A stretch of DNA of 64,000 nt. Origin: an uncultured Clostridia bacterium (lineage in GTDB: Bacteria; Bacillota; Clostridia; Christensenellales; Borkfalkiaceae). The DNA lies in the NCBI GenBank assembly GCA_944327625.1, contig CALVHL010000001.1:160006-224005 (forward strand), read 5' to 3'. The notes below the pieces were generated by a model that had not been told where the DNA came from, made no database searches, and saw only the letters and a list, made by a program, of their open reading frames with translations. Position numbers and translations under genes: made by a program. Below, piece by piece: positions 1-10,392 of the stretch (positions are counted from its first letter, which is position 1; every line of letters begins with the position of its first letter).

Positions 1-1251
<1,251 letters not shown>

Positions 1252-1306
1252 TATATTTAGCTATATGCGCGCCGAAAGCGCAATTCGGTGCGGAAAATTT
1301 ATAGAA

Positions 1307-1345
1307 AAGGGTTGTCTGCATAAAGGTGCGGGCAACTCTTTTGTT
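1307..1345 (+). terminator. Rho-independent terminator after gdhA
   Basis: A 13-pair stem, including G-U pairs, is formed by 1307-1319 and 1328-1340 around an 8-base loop and is followed by TTTTGTTGT. Confidence 0.85.
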
Positions 1346-1368
1346 GTATTCGGTTATTGCGCTTACCG

Positions 1369-1397
1369 TTGACAAACGCCGCAAAATTATTTACAAT
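1369..1397 (+). promoter_or_regulatory. proBA promoter
   Basis: TTGACA at 1369-1374, a 17-base spacer, then TACAAT at 1392-1397. Transcription should begin near 1404, about 26 bases before the proB ATG. Confidence 0.85.
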
Positions 1398-1429
1398 ATA
1401 AAATGTACCGAAAATTCCGAGGTTAATTT

Positions 1430-2200
1430 ATGAGAGTAGTCATCAAGGTGGGCACGTCGACGCTGACGCATAAGACGGGCAACCTCAATATCCGTCTCGT
1501 CGAGGAGCTGTGCAAAGTCATAAGCGACATAAAAAATGCGGGCAACGAGGTAATAATGGTCTCGTCGGGCGCAATCGCCATGGGTGCGAGCAAGCTCTCG
1601 CTCAACGAACGCCCCAAGGACATACCCACCAAGCAGGCGGCGGCAGCCGTCGGGCAGTGCGAGCTCATGTATTTCTACGACAAGCTGTTTTCCGATTACA
1701 GGCAGACGGTCGCTCAGGTGCTGATCATTGCCGACGATCTGAGACATTCGCGGAGAAGCAAGCATTTCGGCAACACGATGGAGCGGCTTTTAGAGCTTGG
1801 CGCAATACCCGTCATCAACGAAAACGACACGGTCGCAACCGACGAACTGACTGTAAGCGACAACGACTCGCTCTCGGCGATAGTCGCGGTCGAGGTCAAG
1901 GCCGACCTTCTAATTTTATTGTCGGATATAGACGGGCTGTATTCCGCCGATCCGCATATCGACCGTTCGGCTCATCTCATACCCGTCGTGGAGGAGATAA
2001 CCGAGGATATAGCCTCGGCGGCGGGCGGCTCGGTAAGCGGGCTGGGCACGGGCGGAATGGCTACGAAGGTCAACGCCGCCAAACTCTGCACGGATAACGG
2101 CGTGGATATGATCATTGCCAACGGCGCCGATCCGAGAATACTCTACGACATAATGCGCGGTCTGCCCGCGGGAACTAAATTTATCGGTAAAAGAAAATGA
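1430..2200 (+). CDS. proB: Glutamate 5-kinase, short form without PUA domain
   Basis: First step of proline synthesis: phosphorylates glutamate to gamma-glutamyl phosphate using ATP. The 256 residues cover one amino-acid-kinase fold with KVGTST (6-11), SSGAIAMG (45-52), INENDT (129-134), LSDIDGLY (164-171) and GTGGMATK (206-213). The protein ends after this domain, so the roughly 100-residue C-terminal PUA domain of E. coli-type ProB (367 residues) is absent; PUA-less ProB proteins occur in other bacteria. proA starts inside its stop region with a 4-base ATGA overlap, which implies translational coupling. The partner order matches a proline operon. Confidence 0.95.
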   Translation: MRVVIKVGTSTLTHKTGNLNIRLVEELCKVISDIKNAGNEVIMVSSGAIAMGASKLSLNERPKDIPTKQAAAAVGQCELMYFYDKLFSDYRQTVAQVLIIADDLRHSRRSKHFGNTMERLLELGAIPVINENDTVATDELTVSDNDSLSAIVAVEVKADLLILLSDIDGLYSADPHIDRSAHLIPVVEEITEDIASAAGGSVSGLGTGGMATKVNAAKLCTDNGVDMIIANGADPRILYDIMRGLPAGTKFIGKRK

Positions 2201-3453
2201 CGACACGCGAAATTCTTGAAAAAACTTTAAATGCAAAGCGCTCGCTCATAAAGCTCTCATCGGAGGATAAGAACGGGCTTCTCTATGCCATAGCCGACAG
2301 CCTTGAAGCTCATACCGCCGATATTCTCGCGGCGAACGCGCAGGATATGGAGAGCGCGAGGGGCGTAATTTCGGACGTAATGCTCGACAGGCTCGCGCTT
2401 AACGAAAAGCGCATTGCGGCAATGGCGGAGGGCGTAAGGCAGGTTGCTGCCTTGCCCGATCCCGTGGGCGTCGTGCTCGATTCGAGAAAGCGCCCCGACG
2501 GGCTGAAAATAACCAAGATAAGCGTACCTCTCGGCGTGGTGGCAATCATCTACGAAAGCCGCCCCAACGTCACTTCCGATGCGGCGGCGCTGGCGTTAAA
2601 GAGCGGCAATGCCTGCGTATTGAGGACGGGCAAGGAGGCGCACCGTTCTGCCGCCGCAATAGTCGCGGCTATGCGGAGCGGCATAGAAAAATTCGTTGAT
2701 CCCTCAGTTATTGGCTTTATCGAGGACACTTCGCGTCAGAGCGCGAACGAGCTTATGACGGCAAAGGGCTATATTGACTTACTCATTCCCAGAGGTGGCG
2801 CGGGGCTCATCAGGGCCTGCGTCGAGAATGCCAAAGTTCCCTGCATAGAGACGGGCACGGGCGTATGCCATATATATGTCGACAGGTTTGCCGACTTCGA
2901 CAAGGCGTTGAAGATAATAGAGAATGCCAAGTGCAGTCGTCCGTCGGTGTGCAACGCCATGGAAGTCTGCGTCGTGCATAGCGCCGTCGCAAAGAGCTTT
3001 CTGCCCCTTCTTTATGAACGGCTGAGAAAATCTGACAACCACCCGCCCGTCGTGTTCTACCTCGACGACAGAGCATACTCGCTCATCGGCGAAAACGACG
3101 GCTGTATGATGGCGGAGGAGGGCGACTTCGACAGGGAATTCCTCGACTATAAGCTCGCGGTCAAGGTCGTCGACGACCTCGACGGGGCTATCGCGCACAT
3201 CTCCGCGCACTCTACGGGGCACAGCGACTGCATAATAACCGAGGACAAGGGCGCGGCGGAGGCGTTCGTCGCGGCAATCGACAGCGCGGCGGTCTACGTC
3301 AACGCCTCGACGCGCTTTACCGACGGCGGCGAGTTCGGGCTGGGTTGCGAAATGGGCATTTCCACGCAGAAACTTCACGCCCGCGGACCTATGGGGCTTA
3401 AAGAGCTAACCACCTATAAATACGTCGTGCGCGGCGACGGAAACATAAGATAA
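2197..3453 (+). CDS. proA: Gamma-glutamyl phosphate reductase
   Basis: Second enzyme of proline synthesis: reduces gamma-glutamyl phosphate with NADPH to glutamate semialdehyde, which cyclises spontaneously. The 418-residue length is normal for the family. The catalytic cysteine is Cys252 in the motif RPSVCNAME, the aldehyde-dehydrogenase-like nucleophile. The ATG overlaps the proB stop (ATGA), so the unstable acyl phosphate can be made and used by coupled products. No proC lies in this window. A terminator follows at 3461-3498. Confidence 0.96.
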   Translation: MTTREILEKTLNAKRSLIKLSSEDKNGLLYAIADSLEAHTADILAANAQDMESARGVISDVMLDRLALNEKRIAAMAEGVRQVAALPDPVGVVLDSRKRPDGLKITKISVPLGVVAIIYESRPNVTSDAAALALKSGNACVLRTGKEAHRSAAAIVAAMRSGIEKFVDPSVIGFIEDTSRQSANELMTAKGYIDLLIPRGGAGLIRACVENAKVPCIETGTGVCHIYVDRFADFDKALKIIENAKCSRPSVCNAMEVCVVHSAVAKSFLPLLYERLRKSDNHPPVVFYLDDRAYSLIGENDGCMMAEEGDFDREFLDYKLAVKVVDDLDGAIAHISAHSTGHSDCIITEDKGAAEAFVAAIDSAAVYVNASTRFTDGGEFGLGCEMGISTQKLHARGPMGLKELTTYKYVVRGDGNIR

Positions 3454-3460
3454 TTTTACT

Positions 3461-3498
3461 TTGCGGGTGCATATTTCGTGTGCCCGCAATAATTTTTT
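3461..3498 (+). terminator. Terminator after proBA
   Basis: TTGCGGG (3461-3467) pairs with CCCGCAA (3483-3489), followed by TAATTTTTTAA. Confidence 0.8.
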
Positions 3499-3559
3499 AA
3501 ATGCGATTATTCTGCCGTGCCGCGGCAGCTATCTTTTTTGACCTTGTGCCTCACGACAA

Positions 3560-3588
3560 TTGACAATCGTCCGCCGCTTTGTTAAAAT
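3560..3588 (+). promoter_or_regulatory. Promoter of the flavodiiron gene
   Basis: TTGACA at 3560-3565, 17-base spacer, TAAAAT at 3583-3588. The expected start site is near 3595, giving a leader of about 24 bases with a good ribosome-binding site (CGGAGGAATT). Confidence 0.8.
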
Positions 3589-3618
3589 GTAATCGAATAA
3601 AATTTATTCGGAGGAATT

Positions 3619-4785
3619 ATGAAAAAGATTATCGACGATATATTCTATGTCGGCGTTGATGACCTGAAGCTTGACCTGTTCGAGGGGCAGTTTGCCATTC
3701 CCGACGGCATATCCTACAACTCTTATCTCATAGTTGACGAGAAGGTTGCGGTCATAGATTCGATCGATGCGAAGTTCGGCGACGAGTGGCTTGCAAATCT
3801 CGAAGAAGTGCTCGAAGGCAGGTCGCCCGACTATCTCATCGTCCAGCACATGGAGCCCGACCACAGCTCGTCCATAAGAAAGTTTACAGAAAAGTATCCC
3901 GAGGCGCAGGTCGTCGGCAACCAGAAGACCTTTGTCATGCTCGGCGAATATTTCGGCGCTGGCTTCCCCGCAAATCAGCTCGCCGTCAAGGAGGGCGAAA
4001 CGCTGTCCTTCGGCAAGCACAGCCTTCGCTTCATCTTCGCGCCCATGGTGCACTGGCCGGAGGTAATGTTCTCCTACGACGCGGCGACGAGGACGCTCTT
4101 TTCCGCCGACGCGTTCGGCAAGTTCGGCGCGCTCTCCAAGCGTGAAAAGAATTGGGAGGACGAGGCGAGGAGGTACTATTTCGGCATAGTCGGCAAATAC
4201 GGCGCGCAGGTAAAGGGCGTGCTCCTCAAAGTCGGCAGCCTCGACATCGACAGAATTGCGCCGCTTCACGGCCCCGTGCTCGAAGGCAAGAAGCTGACGA
4301 CTGCCGTTCACCACTATAAGAAATGGGCGGCTTACGCTCCCGAAACCGACGGCGTGCTCATCGCCTGCTCGTCCATCTACGGACATACGAGAGAGGGCGC
4401 CGAATACCTCGCCGCACAGCTTGAAAAGCGCGGGCAGAAGGTAAAGCTCATAGACCTCATAAGGGACGACTGGGCGGAGTGCATAGCTCAGGCTTTCCGC
4501 TTCCCCAAGCTCGTCGTTGCGGCGACGACCTATAACGGCGAAATATTCCCCGCGGCGCGCAACTTCCTCACGGGGCTTGCAGAGCGCAACTATCAGTGGC
4601 GCACGGTCGGGTTTATCGAAAACGGCACCTGGGCGCCCGTCTGCGCCCGCCAGATGAGGGCAAAGCTCGAAGACTGCAAGAACCTCGTATTCACCGAAGC
4701 CGCCGTCAAAATAAGGTCGGCTTTGAGCGAGCAGAGCAGGGCGGAGATCGATGCGCTTGCCGAAGAACTTTCAAGGAACGGCTGA
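3619..4785 (+). CDS. fprA: Flavodiiron protein (A-type flavoprotein, O2/NO reductase)
   Basis: A cytoplasmic enzyme that reduces oxygen to water or NO to N2O, protecting anaerobes. The N-terminal metallo-beta-lactamase-like domain carries the diiron ligands: H77, E79, D81 and H82 in the motif HMEPDH, a further His in MVHWPE, an Asp in SADAFG and a His in LHGPV. From about residue 245 a flavodoxin domain begins (CSSIYGHT for FMN phosphate). All ligands expected for an active centre are present at 388 residues, the usual size. No rubredoxin domain is fused. mscL follows 8 bases later, so both may share the transcript from 3560. Confidence 0.93.
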   Translation: MKKIIDDIFYVGVDDLKLDLFEGQFAIPDGISYNSYLIVDEKVAVIDSIDAKFGDEWLANLEEVLEGRSPDYLIVQHMEPDHSSSIRKFTEKYPEAQVVGNQKTFVMLGEYFGAGFPANQLAVKEGETLSFGKHSLRFIFAPMVHWPEVMFSYDAATRTLFSADAFGKFGALSKREKNWEDEARRYYFGIVGKYGAQVKGVLLKVGSLDIDRIAPLHGPVLEGKKLTTAVHHYKKWAAYAPETDGVLIACSSIYGHTREGAEYLAAQLEKRGQKVKLIDLIRDDWAECIAQAFRFPKLVVAATTYNGEIFPAARNFLTGLAERNYQWRTVGFIENGTWAPVCARQMRAKLEDCKNLVFTEAAVKIRSALSEQSRAEIDALAEELSRNG

Positions 4786-4793
4786 GGGGCGCG

Positions 4794-5378
4794 ATGAAGA
4801 AATTGAGTGCGCTCTGGCAGGAATTCAAAAAATTTATTTGCAGGGGCAACATCGTCGACCTGTCCGTCGCGGTGATAATCGGCGCGGCGTTCAACGCGAT
4901 AGTCACAAGCCTGACGAATAACATCATAAAGCCCGTCATCAACTGGCTGGCGGGCGGCGCTTACGGCGGCGGTCTCGTGACCATGTTAAGACCTGTCTAC
5001 ACGACAGACGCCGAGGGTACGCAGATACTCGACATGGCCAATTCGATCTATATCGATTGGGGCACGTTCATAATGAAGATAATAGATTTTCTCATTATCG
5101 CGCTCGTGCTTTTCGTCATAGTCAAGGTATACGGCGGGCTTAAAAATGCCGCAGAAACGGCCAACGAAAAGCGCAAAAAGCAGGCAGAAAAGCTAATAAA
5201 AAAGCTCAAAAAGCGCGGTATGTCGGACGAGGACGCGGCAAATGCGGCGCTTAAACAGGTAGAGGCGGAGACGGCGGAAGCCGCCGAGCAAACCCCGCCG
5301 CCCAAGCCCACGGCCGAGGAATTGCTCACCGAGATACGCGACCTCTTAAAGGCGAACGCGGAAAACAAAGAACAGTAA
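4794..5378 (+). CDS. mscL: Large-conductance mechanosensitive channel with extended cytoplasmic tail
   Basis: A pentameric inner-membrane channel that opens on membrane tension and releases solutes under osmotic downshock. The start is the ATG at 4794, giving the family N-terminus (LWQEFKKFICRGN, then VDLSVAVIIGAAF). Two membrane helices surround the periplasmic loop. At 194 residues it is longer than the usual 120-150. The extra sequence sits between TM2 and the conserved C-terminal helix (AEELLTEIRDLLK) and is rich in Lys, Glu and Ala with a PPPKP break. The gene follows the flavodiiron gene by 8 bases and is convergent with the DUF1294 gene. Confidence 0.95.
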   Translation: MKKLSALWQEFKKFICRGNIVDLSVAVIIGAAFNAIVTSLTNNIIKPVINWLAGGAYGGGLVTMLRPVYTTDAEGTQILDMANSIYIDWGTFIMKIIDFLIIALVLFVIVKVYGGLKNAAETANEKRKKQAEKLIKKLKKRGMSDEDAANAALKQVEAETAEAAEQTPPPKPTAEELLTEIRDLLKANAENKEQ

Positions 5379-5407
5379 TTTATGCCGCGCTGCGCGTAAA
5401 TATTAAC

Positions 5408-5468
5408 CAAATAATGACAAACTATGGAGGATAAGGGCAGATTTGCCTTGCCTCCATTATGTTATTTG
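5408..5468. terminator. Long inverted repeat between convergent genes
   Basis: CAAATAA (5408-5414) pairs with TTATTTG (5462-5468), TATGGAGG (5423-5430) with CCTCCATTA (5451-5459), and an inner AAGGGCA/TGCCTT adds to the stem. It lies between convergent mscL and the DUF1294 gene and may end both transcripts, although neither side has a clean T-run. Confidence 0.5.
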
Positions 5469-5575
5469 TGACATATTACAAAAAATTTTCGGTTCAAAAC
5501 AAAAAACATCGGTCAAACAGTTTTCTTTTTACAATATGTCGTGTTATAATTAAATCATAGCTTGCAGATATTGTG

Positions 5576-5878
5576 TCACATTACGAAGAAGGTCATTCCC
5601 GAACGGAATGCGATTATCGTCAGCCACACGTTGAAAACGGCAATGACGGGCAGCAATATCATGAGAACTATGTTTTTGAGCTTGTATCTTGTTATGAACA
5701 TTGCGACGTACAGCCCGATCGCCCCGCCGAGCAGCGCGGCGAGTATAAGTTTGCCGTCGCCGCCGTTCGGTCTCTGACCATCGTCTGCCGCCTCGTTGCG
5801 CTGGGTTATGAGCAGCATTACCGAGTAGACGTTAATCGCCGCAATGTACACGGCGAACAGAATGTAGAGTAACAGCAT
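5576..5878 (-). CDS. DUF1294 family small membrane protein
   Basis: A 100-residue integral membrane protein of unknown function. The conserved block ALLGGAIGLYVAMFITRYK followed by a hydrophobic helix is typical of the DUF1294 family. Three hydrophobic segments are visible, at about residues 2-22, 45-62 and 70-90. The Asp-Lys that often follows the first helix in relatives is not evident. The gene is divergent from purE, with only 52 bases between the start codons, so the two promoters lie back to back. Confidence 0.75.
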   Translation of the reverse strand: MLLLYILFAVYIAAINVYSVMLLITQRNEAADDGQRPNGGDGKLILAALLGGAIGLYVAMFITRYKLKNIVLMILLPVIAVFNVWLTIIAFRSGMTFFVM

Positions 5879-5930
5879 ACAACATAAGTTTGCTTAAAAT
5901 TTTTATATAAATACGGGAGACAGCATTTGT

Positions 5931-6428
5931 ATGGCAAAAGTAGCAGTCGTTATGGGCTCCAAATCGGACCTTTCCGCGGTTAAACCTGCGGTCAGCGTAT
6001 TGAGATCGTTCGGCATAGAGGTCGAAGTGCGCGTAATTTCGGCGCACAGAACGCCCGAGGAAGCGCACGAGTTCGCGTCGTCCGCCGTTGCAAACGGCTT
6101 CGAGGCGATAATTTGCGCGGCGGGCAAAGCCGCTCATCTCGGCGGCGTGTTTGCCGCTTCTACAACCCTGCCCGTTATCGGTCTGCCCATAAAGACTGAT
6201 ATGATGGGCGGTCTCGACAGCCTGCTGTCGATAGTGCAGATGCCCTCCGGCATACCCGTCGCAACGGTCGGCGTAAACGCGGGCGAAAATGCGGGTATTC
6301 TTGCCGCGCAGATACTCGGCGTGAAGTACCCCGAAATCGCCGCAAAGATAGCCGAATACAAGTTGAAGATGAAGGAAAAGATAAACTCTGACGACGCAGC
6401 GGTTCAAAGCGAATCTGCGGAGTTTTGA
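5931..6428 (+). CDS. purE: N5-carboxyaminoimidazole ribonucleotide mutase
   Basis: Purine synthesis: moves the carboxyl group of N5-CAIR to form CAIR. The motifs are GSKSD (9-13), SAHRTP (37-42) and AGKAAHLGG (64-72), matching PurE catalytic sites. The 165-residue length and this pattern suggest the class I enzyme, which normally needs PurK; no purK is in the window. The ribosome-binding site is GGGAGA before ATG 5931. A hairpin with a T-run (6440-6462) separates it from purC and may set a lower level for the downstream genes. Confidence 0.96.
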   Translation: MAKVAVVMGSKSDLSAVKPAVSVLRSFGIEVEVRVISAHRTPEEAHEFASSAVANGFEAIICAAGKAAHLGGVFAASTTLPVIGLPIKTDMMGGLDSLLSIVQMPSGIPVATVGVNAGENAGILAAQILGVKYPEIAAKIAEYKLKMKEKINSDDAAVQSESAEF

Positions 6429-6439
6429 CATACCCATTG

Positions 6440-6463
6440 CCCGCAAGTCATTGCGGGTTTTTG
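6440..6463 (+). terminator. Intra-operon terminator or attenuator between purE and purC
   Basis: CCCGCAA (6440-6446) and TTGCGGG (6451-6457) form a perfect 7-pair stem with loop GTCA, followed by TTTTTG. It lies 45 bases before purC in an otherwise continuous purine cluster. Confidence 0.75.
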
Positions 6464-6506
6464 CATTAAACAATGTATTAACATCTTATAAGGAGATTTG
6501 ATTTTT

Positions 6507-7229
6507 ATGGAAAAGAAAGAACAGCTTTATGAAGGAAAGGCAAAAAAGGTTTTCGCCACCGAAAATCCCGACTATGTAATCGTTTCCTACAAGGACGACG
6601 CGACGGCGTTTAACGGCCTCAAAAAGGGCACGATTGCGGGTAAGGGCGTAATCAACAACAAGATGAGCAACCTCATGATGAAGATGCTCGAAAAGAAGGG
6701 TATTCCCACGCACTTCGTTGAGGAACTCGACGACAGAAACACCGTCGTAAAGAAGGTTCAGATCGTTCCCCTCGAAGTAATCATAAGGAATGTTGCCGCA
6801 GGCAGCTTCTCCAAGAAATACGGCGTACCCGAAGGCACTATCCTTGCAAATCCTACCATAGAATTTTCCTATAAGAACGACGAATTGGGCGATCCTCTCC
6901 TCAACACCTATCACGCGCTCGCTTTAAGGCTTGCCACCAAGGAGGAGATTGACACCATAACCAATATGGCGTTCGCCGTAAACGACGCAATGAAGGCATT
7001 TTTCAAGGAACTCAACATCGACCTCATCGACTTCAAGCTTGAATTCGGCAGGTACAAGGGACAGATCGTGCTCGCGGACGAAATTTCCCCCGACACCTGC
7101 CGCTTCTGGGAAGCAGGCAGCTGGGATACTACCAAGCACGTAAGCCTCGATAAGGACAGGTTCCGCAGGGATCTCGGCGGCGTAGAGGACGCTTATGCAG
7201 AGATCTTCAAGAGAATAGGACTCAACTGA
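6507..7229 (+). CDS. purC: SAICAR synthetase
   Basis: Ligates aspartate to CAIR using ATP in the seventh step to IMP. The start is the ATG at 6507, 11 bases after AAGGAG; the in-frame TTG at 6498 is too close to that site. The N-terminal YEGKAKKVF and the later NVAAGSFSKKYG and LIDFKLEFGR are signature segments of the family. The 240-residue length is usual for the bacterial monofunctional form. purF follows 33 bases later. Confidence 0.96.
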   Translation: MEKKEQLYEGKAKKVFATENPDYVIVSYKDDATAFNGLKKGTIAGKGVINNKMSNLMMKMLEKKGIPTHFVEELDDRNTVVKKVQIVPLEVIIRNVAAGSFSKKYGVPEGTILANPTIEFSYKNDELGDPLLNTYHALALRLATKEEIDTITNMAFAVNDAMKAFFKELNIDLIDFKLEFGRYKGQIVLADEISPDTCRFWEAGSWDTTKHVSLDKDRFRRDLGGVEDAYAEIFKRIGLN

Positions 7230-7262
7230 TCATTTCAGGACGCAGATTAAAGAGAAAAGCTT

Positions 7263-8690
7263 ATGTATCTCAGATCGGAAAAATTGCCCTTTGACGGTAT
7301 GCATGAGGAGTGCGGCGTTTTCGGCGTGTACTCGCAGGAAAACAGGAACGTCGCATACACCGTGTATTACGGTCTCTATGCCCTGCAACACAGGGGGCAG
7401 GAGAGCGCGGGTATTGCCGTCGCTTATGCGGACAAGATAACCTACTATAAGGGTATGGGGCTCGTTCCCGACATATTCTCGGGCGGCAAACTCGACACCC
7501 TTCCCGAGGGCGACATAGCAATCGGGCACGTCAGGTATTCGACTACGGGCGCAAGCCAGCTTCTCAACGCCCAGCCCGTAGTTTTTACGGGTAAGTGCGG
7601 CAGAATAGCGCTTGCCCATAACGGCAACCTCACAAATACCAAACAGCTCCGCGACGAACTCATTGCGGAAAATGCCGTATTCCAGACGACGATCGACTCC
7701 GAAGTAATGGCTGTAATGATCAACAGCCTTTCGGACGGCGATATTCTGACGGGAATTAAGCGCGCCTGCGCCAAATTCAAGGGCTCTTACGCGCTCGTCA
7801 TTATGACCGCCGACAAGCTCATCGCCGTCAGAGATCCCTACGGCATAAGGCCGCTGTGTATCGGCACGGTCGTTGACGACTATATCGTCGCAAGCGAGAC
7901 CTGCGCACTCGACGCGGTCGGCGCAAACTTTTTGAGGGACGTCAAGCCGGGCGAAATAGTCGTGTTCGACAGCAACGGCGAACATTCCTACATGATGGAA
8001 AATCTCCCCGAAAAGAGCAGAATGTGCATATTTGAATATGTATATTTTGCCCGTCACGACTCGGTTTTGGACGGTTGCAGCGTCTATGAGGCGAGGAAGG
8101 AGGCAGGAAAACTGCTTGCAAGGTATTGCCCCGTAGAGGCAGACCTCGTTTCGGGCGTACCCGATTCGGCGAACGTGGCGGCGAGGGGCTATGCCGAGGA
8201 GAGCGGAATACCGTTTGTCGAGGCGTTGGCTAAAAACCGCTACGTCGGCAGGACTTTCATTCAGCCCGACCAGAGGACGAGGGAGAACAGCCTCAACGTC
8301 AAGATGAACGCTCTGCGTTCCAACGTCAACGGTAAGAGGGTAATAATAATCGACGACAGCATCGTGCGCGGCACGACCATGCGCAAGATAATCAAAATGC
8401 TCAGAAACGCGGGCGCGGCGGAAGTGCATATAAGGATATGCTCGCCCATAATCAAGCACCCTTGTCATCTCGGCATAGACATTCAGACCTATTCGCAGCT
8501 CATCGGCGCATACAAGGACGAGGAGCAGATATGCGAAAGCCTCGGCGCGGACAGCGTCAGGTATCTGACCGTAGACCAGCTCGTATCCACCTGCAAGTCG
8601 GCAAACGTCGGCTTCTGTCTGGGCTGCTTCAACGGCGAATATCCCTATCCTCTCAAAGGGTATGAGGCGGATAAACTCAAACTCGAATAA
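7263..8690 (+). CDS. purF: Amidophosphoribosyltransferase
   Basis: Committed first step: glutamine plus PRPP gives phosphoribosylamine. The protein belongs to the propeptide-plus-Fe-S class: the Ntn nucleophile is Cys17 in EECGVFG after a short leader that is removed on maturation. Cysteines placed as 4Fe-4S ligands are seen in RMCIFEYVYF, in KHPCHLG and in FCLGCFNGEYP near the C-terminus. The PRPP loop is IIIDDSIVRGTT. In this class (B. subtilis type) the cluster makes the enzyme oxygen-labile, in keeping with an anaerobe. Confidence 0.97.
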   Translation: MYLRSEKLPFDGMHEECGVFGVYSQENRNVAYTVYYGLYALQHRGQESAGIAVAYADKITYYKGMGLVPDIFSGGKLDTLPEGDIAIGHVRYSTTGASQLLNAQPVVFTGKCGRIALAHNGNLTNTKQLRDELIAENAVFQTTIDSEVMAVMINSLSDGDILTGIKRACAKFKGSYALVIMTADKLIAVRDPYGIRPLCIGTVVDDYIVASETCALDAVGANFLRDVKPGEIVVFDSNGEHSYMMENLPEKSRMCIFEYVYFARHDSVLDGCSVYEARKEAGKLLARYCPVEADLVSGVPDSANVAARGYAEESGIPFVEALAKNRYVGRTFIQPDQRTRENSLNVKMNALRSNVNGKRVIIIDDSIVRGTTMRKIIKMLRNAGAAEVHIRICSPIIKHPCHLGIDIQTYSQLIGAYKDEEQICESLGADSVRYLTVDQLVSTCKSANVGFCLGCFNGEYPYPLKGYEADKLKLE

Positions 8691-8732
8691 CATAAATATA
8701 CGCAAGTCGAAATAATTAAGGAGAAACAGAAT

Positions 8733-9752
8733 ATGGCAATATCTTACAAGGACAGCGGCGTAGACGTAGAACGCGGCTATAAGGCGGTCAAGCTCATGCG
8801 CGAACACGTACAGTCTACTTATACCGACGGCGTGCTCGGCGATATAGGTTCGTTCGGCGGCTTCTTCAAGATGCCGCAGGGCATGAAAGAGCCCGTGCTC
8901 GTCGCAGGTACGGACGGAGTGGGCACTAAGCTCAAATATGCCTTCATATCCGACAAGCACGACACGATAGGCATCGACGCCGTCGCAATGTGCGTCAACG
9001 ACATAGTCTGCCAGGGCGCAAAACCCCTCTTTTTCCTTGACTATTTCGCAACGGGCAACCTCTCTCCCGAGGTGGTTGCAACCGTCGTTTCAGGCGTTGC
9101 CGAGGGCTGCCGCCAGAGCGGAGCCGCCCTCATCGGCGGAGAAACTGCCGAAATGCCCGGCTTCTATGCCGCAGGCGAATATGACATAGCAGGCTTTGCC
9201 GTCGGCGTGGTCGACAAACAGAAGGTCATCAACGGCAAGGACATAAAGGAGGACGACGTGCTCGTCGGAATCAAGTCGAGCGGCATACACTCCAACGGCT
9301 ATTCGCTCGTCAGAAAACTCTGGGGCGAGGACAAGGCAGAGCTTGAAAAATATGACGAAAGGCTGGGCTGCAGGGTTATCGACGCTCTGCTCACACCCAC
9401 TAAGATATACGTAAAGTCCATTCTCGCGCTCATCGAAAAGGTAAACGTCAAGGGCATTGCTCACATCACGGGCGGCGGCTTCATCGAGAACATTCCCAGA
9501 ATTTTCCCCGAGGGAATAGGCTGCGAGATAGACACGAAGTCCTACGAAGTTCCCGCGCTTTTTAAGATAATGCAGGAAAAGGCGGGCATAACCGACGCGC
9601 AGATCTACAACACCTTCAATATGGGTATCGGTATGGTAGTATGCGTCGACGAAAAGGACGTAGAAGCTACTATCGCCCAGCTTGAAAGCACGGGCGAAAG
9701 CTGCGCCGTAATCGGCAAAACCGTAAAGGGCAGCGGGGTAAAACTGCTTTGA
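8733..9752 (+). CDS. purM: AIR synthetase
   Basis: Closes the imidazole ring: FGAM plus ATP gives AIR. The protein has 339 residues with the family's N-terminal SYKDSGVDVERG, the ATP-site GTDGVGTKLK and GGETAEMPGFY segments, and HITGGGFIENIPR late in the chain. AAGGAG lies upstream of ATG 8733. Its TGA stop overlaps the TTG start of purN, so the two are translationally coupled. Confidence 0.97.
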   Translation: MAISYKDSGVDVERGYKAVKLMREHVQSTYTDGVLGDIGSFGGFFKMPQGMKEPVLVAGTDGVGTKLKYAFISDKHDTIGIDAVAMCVNDIVCQGAKPLFFLDYFATGNLSPEVVATVVSGVAEGCRQSGAALIGGETAEMPGFYAAGEYDIAGFAVGVVDKQKVINGKDIKEDDVLVGIKSSGIHSNGYSLVRKLWGEDKAELEKYDERLGCRVIDALLTPTKIYVKSILALIEKVNVKGIAHITGGGFIENIPRIFPEGIGCEIDTKSYEVPALFKIMQEKAGITDAQIYNTFNMGIGMVVCVDEKDVEATIAQLESTGESCAVIGKTVKGSGVKLL

Positions 9753-10363
9753 AACGCATAGCGGTATTCGCCAGCGGCGGCGGCACGGATTTTCAGTCAA
9801 TAATAGACGCGAACGAGAGGGATAAGTTCTGCGAAATAACCTATTTAATTGCCTCGAAAGAGGGGATAGGCGCAATCGACCGCGCAAAAAAGCACGGCAT
9901 ACATACGGCGGTATTTGCAAAAAAGGACTATCCCGACATCGAAAAGCTGTATGCCGAGCTCACCTATCTTCTCAACCTCAACAGGGTTGACTATATAGTG
10001 CTCGCGGGCTGGCTCAAAATAATTCCCGAAAGCTTCGTAAGGACTTTCGCAGACAGAATAATAAACATTCACCCGTCGCTCATTCCGTCGTTCTGCGGTG
10101 CGGGCATGTACGGGCTGAACGTGCATAAAGCCGTACTCGAATACGGCGCAAAGATCTCGGGGTGCACCGTGCATTTCGTCAACGAAGTGCCCGACGGCGG
10201 GGCGATTATCGCCCAGCGAACAGTCGAAGTAGAGGACGGCGACACGCCCGAGAGCTTGCAGGCGAGAATACTCGAAGTCGAGCACTCGCTTCTGCCCGAA
10301 TGTGTCAGGAAACTGTGCGAGGGCAGAATAGTCAAGGACGGAAGAAAAGTAACCGTTAAGTGA
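9749..10363 (+). CDS. purN: Phosphoribosylglycinamide formyltransferase
   Basis: Transfers a formyl group from 10-formyltetrahydrofolate to GAR. The start is TTG at 9749, which overlaps the purM stop (TTGA); translation therefore probably depends on ribosomes finishing purM. The catalytic trio is visible: Asn and His in INIHPSLIPSF, the His in GCTVHFV, and the Asp in PDGGAIIAQ. The N-terminal IAVFASGGGTDFQSII is the substrate loop. The 204-residue length is normal. Confidence 0.96.
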   Translation: MKRIAVFASGGGTDFQSIIDANERDKFCEITYLIASKEGIGAIDRAKKHGIHTAVFAKKDYPDIEKLYAELTYLLNLNRVDYIVLAGWLKIIPESFVRTFADRIINIHPSLIPSFCGAGMYGLNVHKAVLEYGAKISGCTVHFVNEVPDGGAIIAQRTVEVEDGDTPESLQARILEVEHSLLPECVRKLCEGRIVKDGRKVTVK

Positions 10364-10392
10364 GAAAAATTTAATTTGGGAGACGATAGATT

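Noticed and set aside
4596..4793. 66-residue N-terminal extension of MscL
   Set aside because: This stretch lies within the flavodiiron gene in another frame; the family N-terminus begins at 4794.
5879..5930. Purine riboswitch upstream of purE
   Set aside because: The gap to the divergent gene is too short and lacks the conserved aptamer sequences.
7230..8960. 576-codon open frame opposite purF
   Set aside because: No family motifs or ribosome-binding site; purF is certain on the plus strand.
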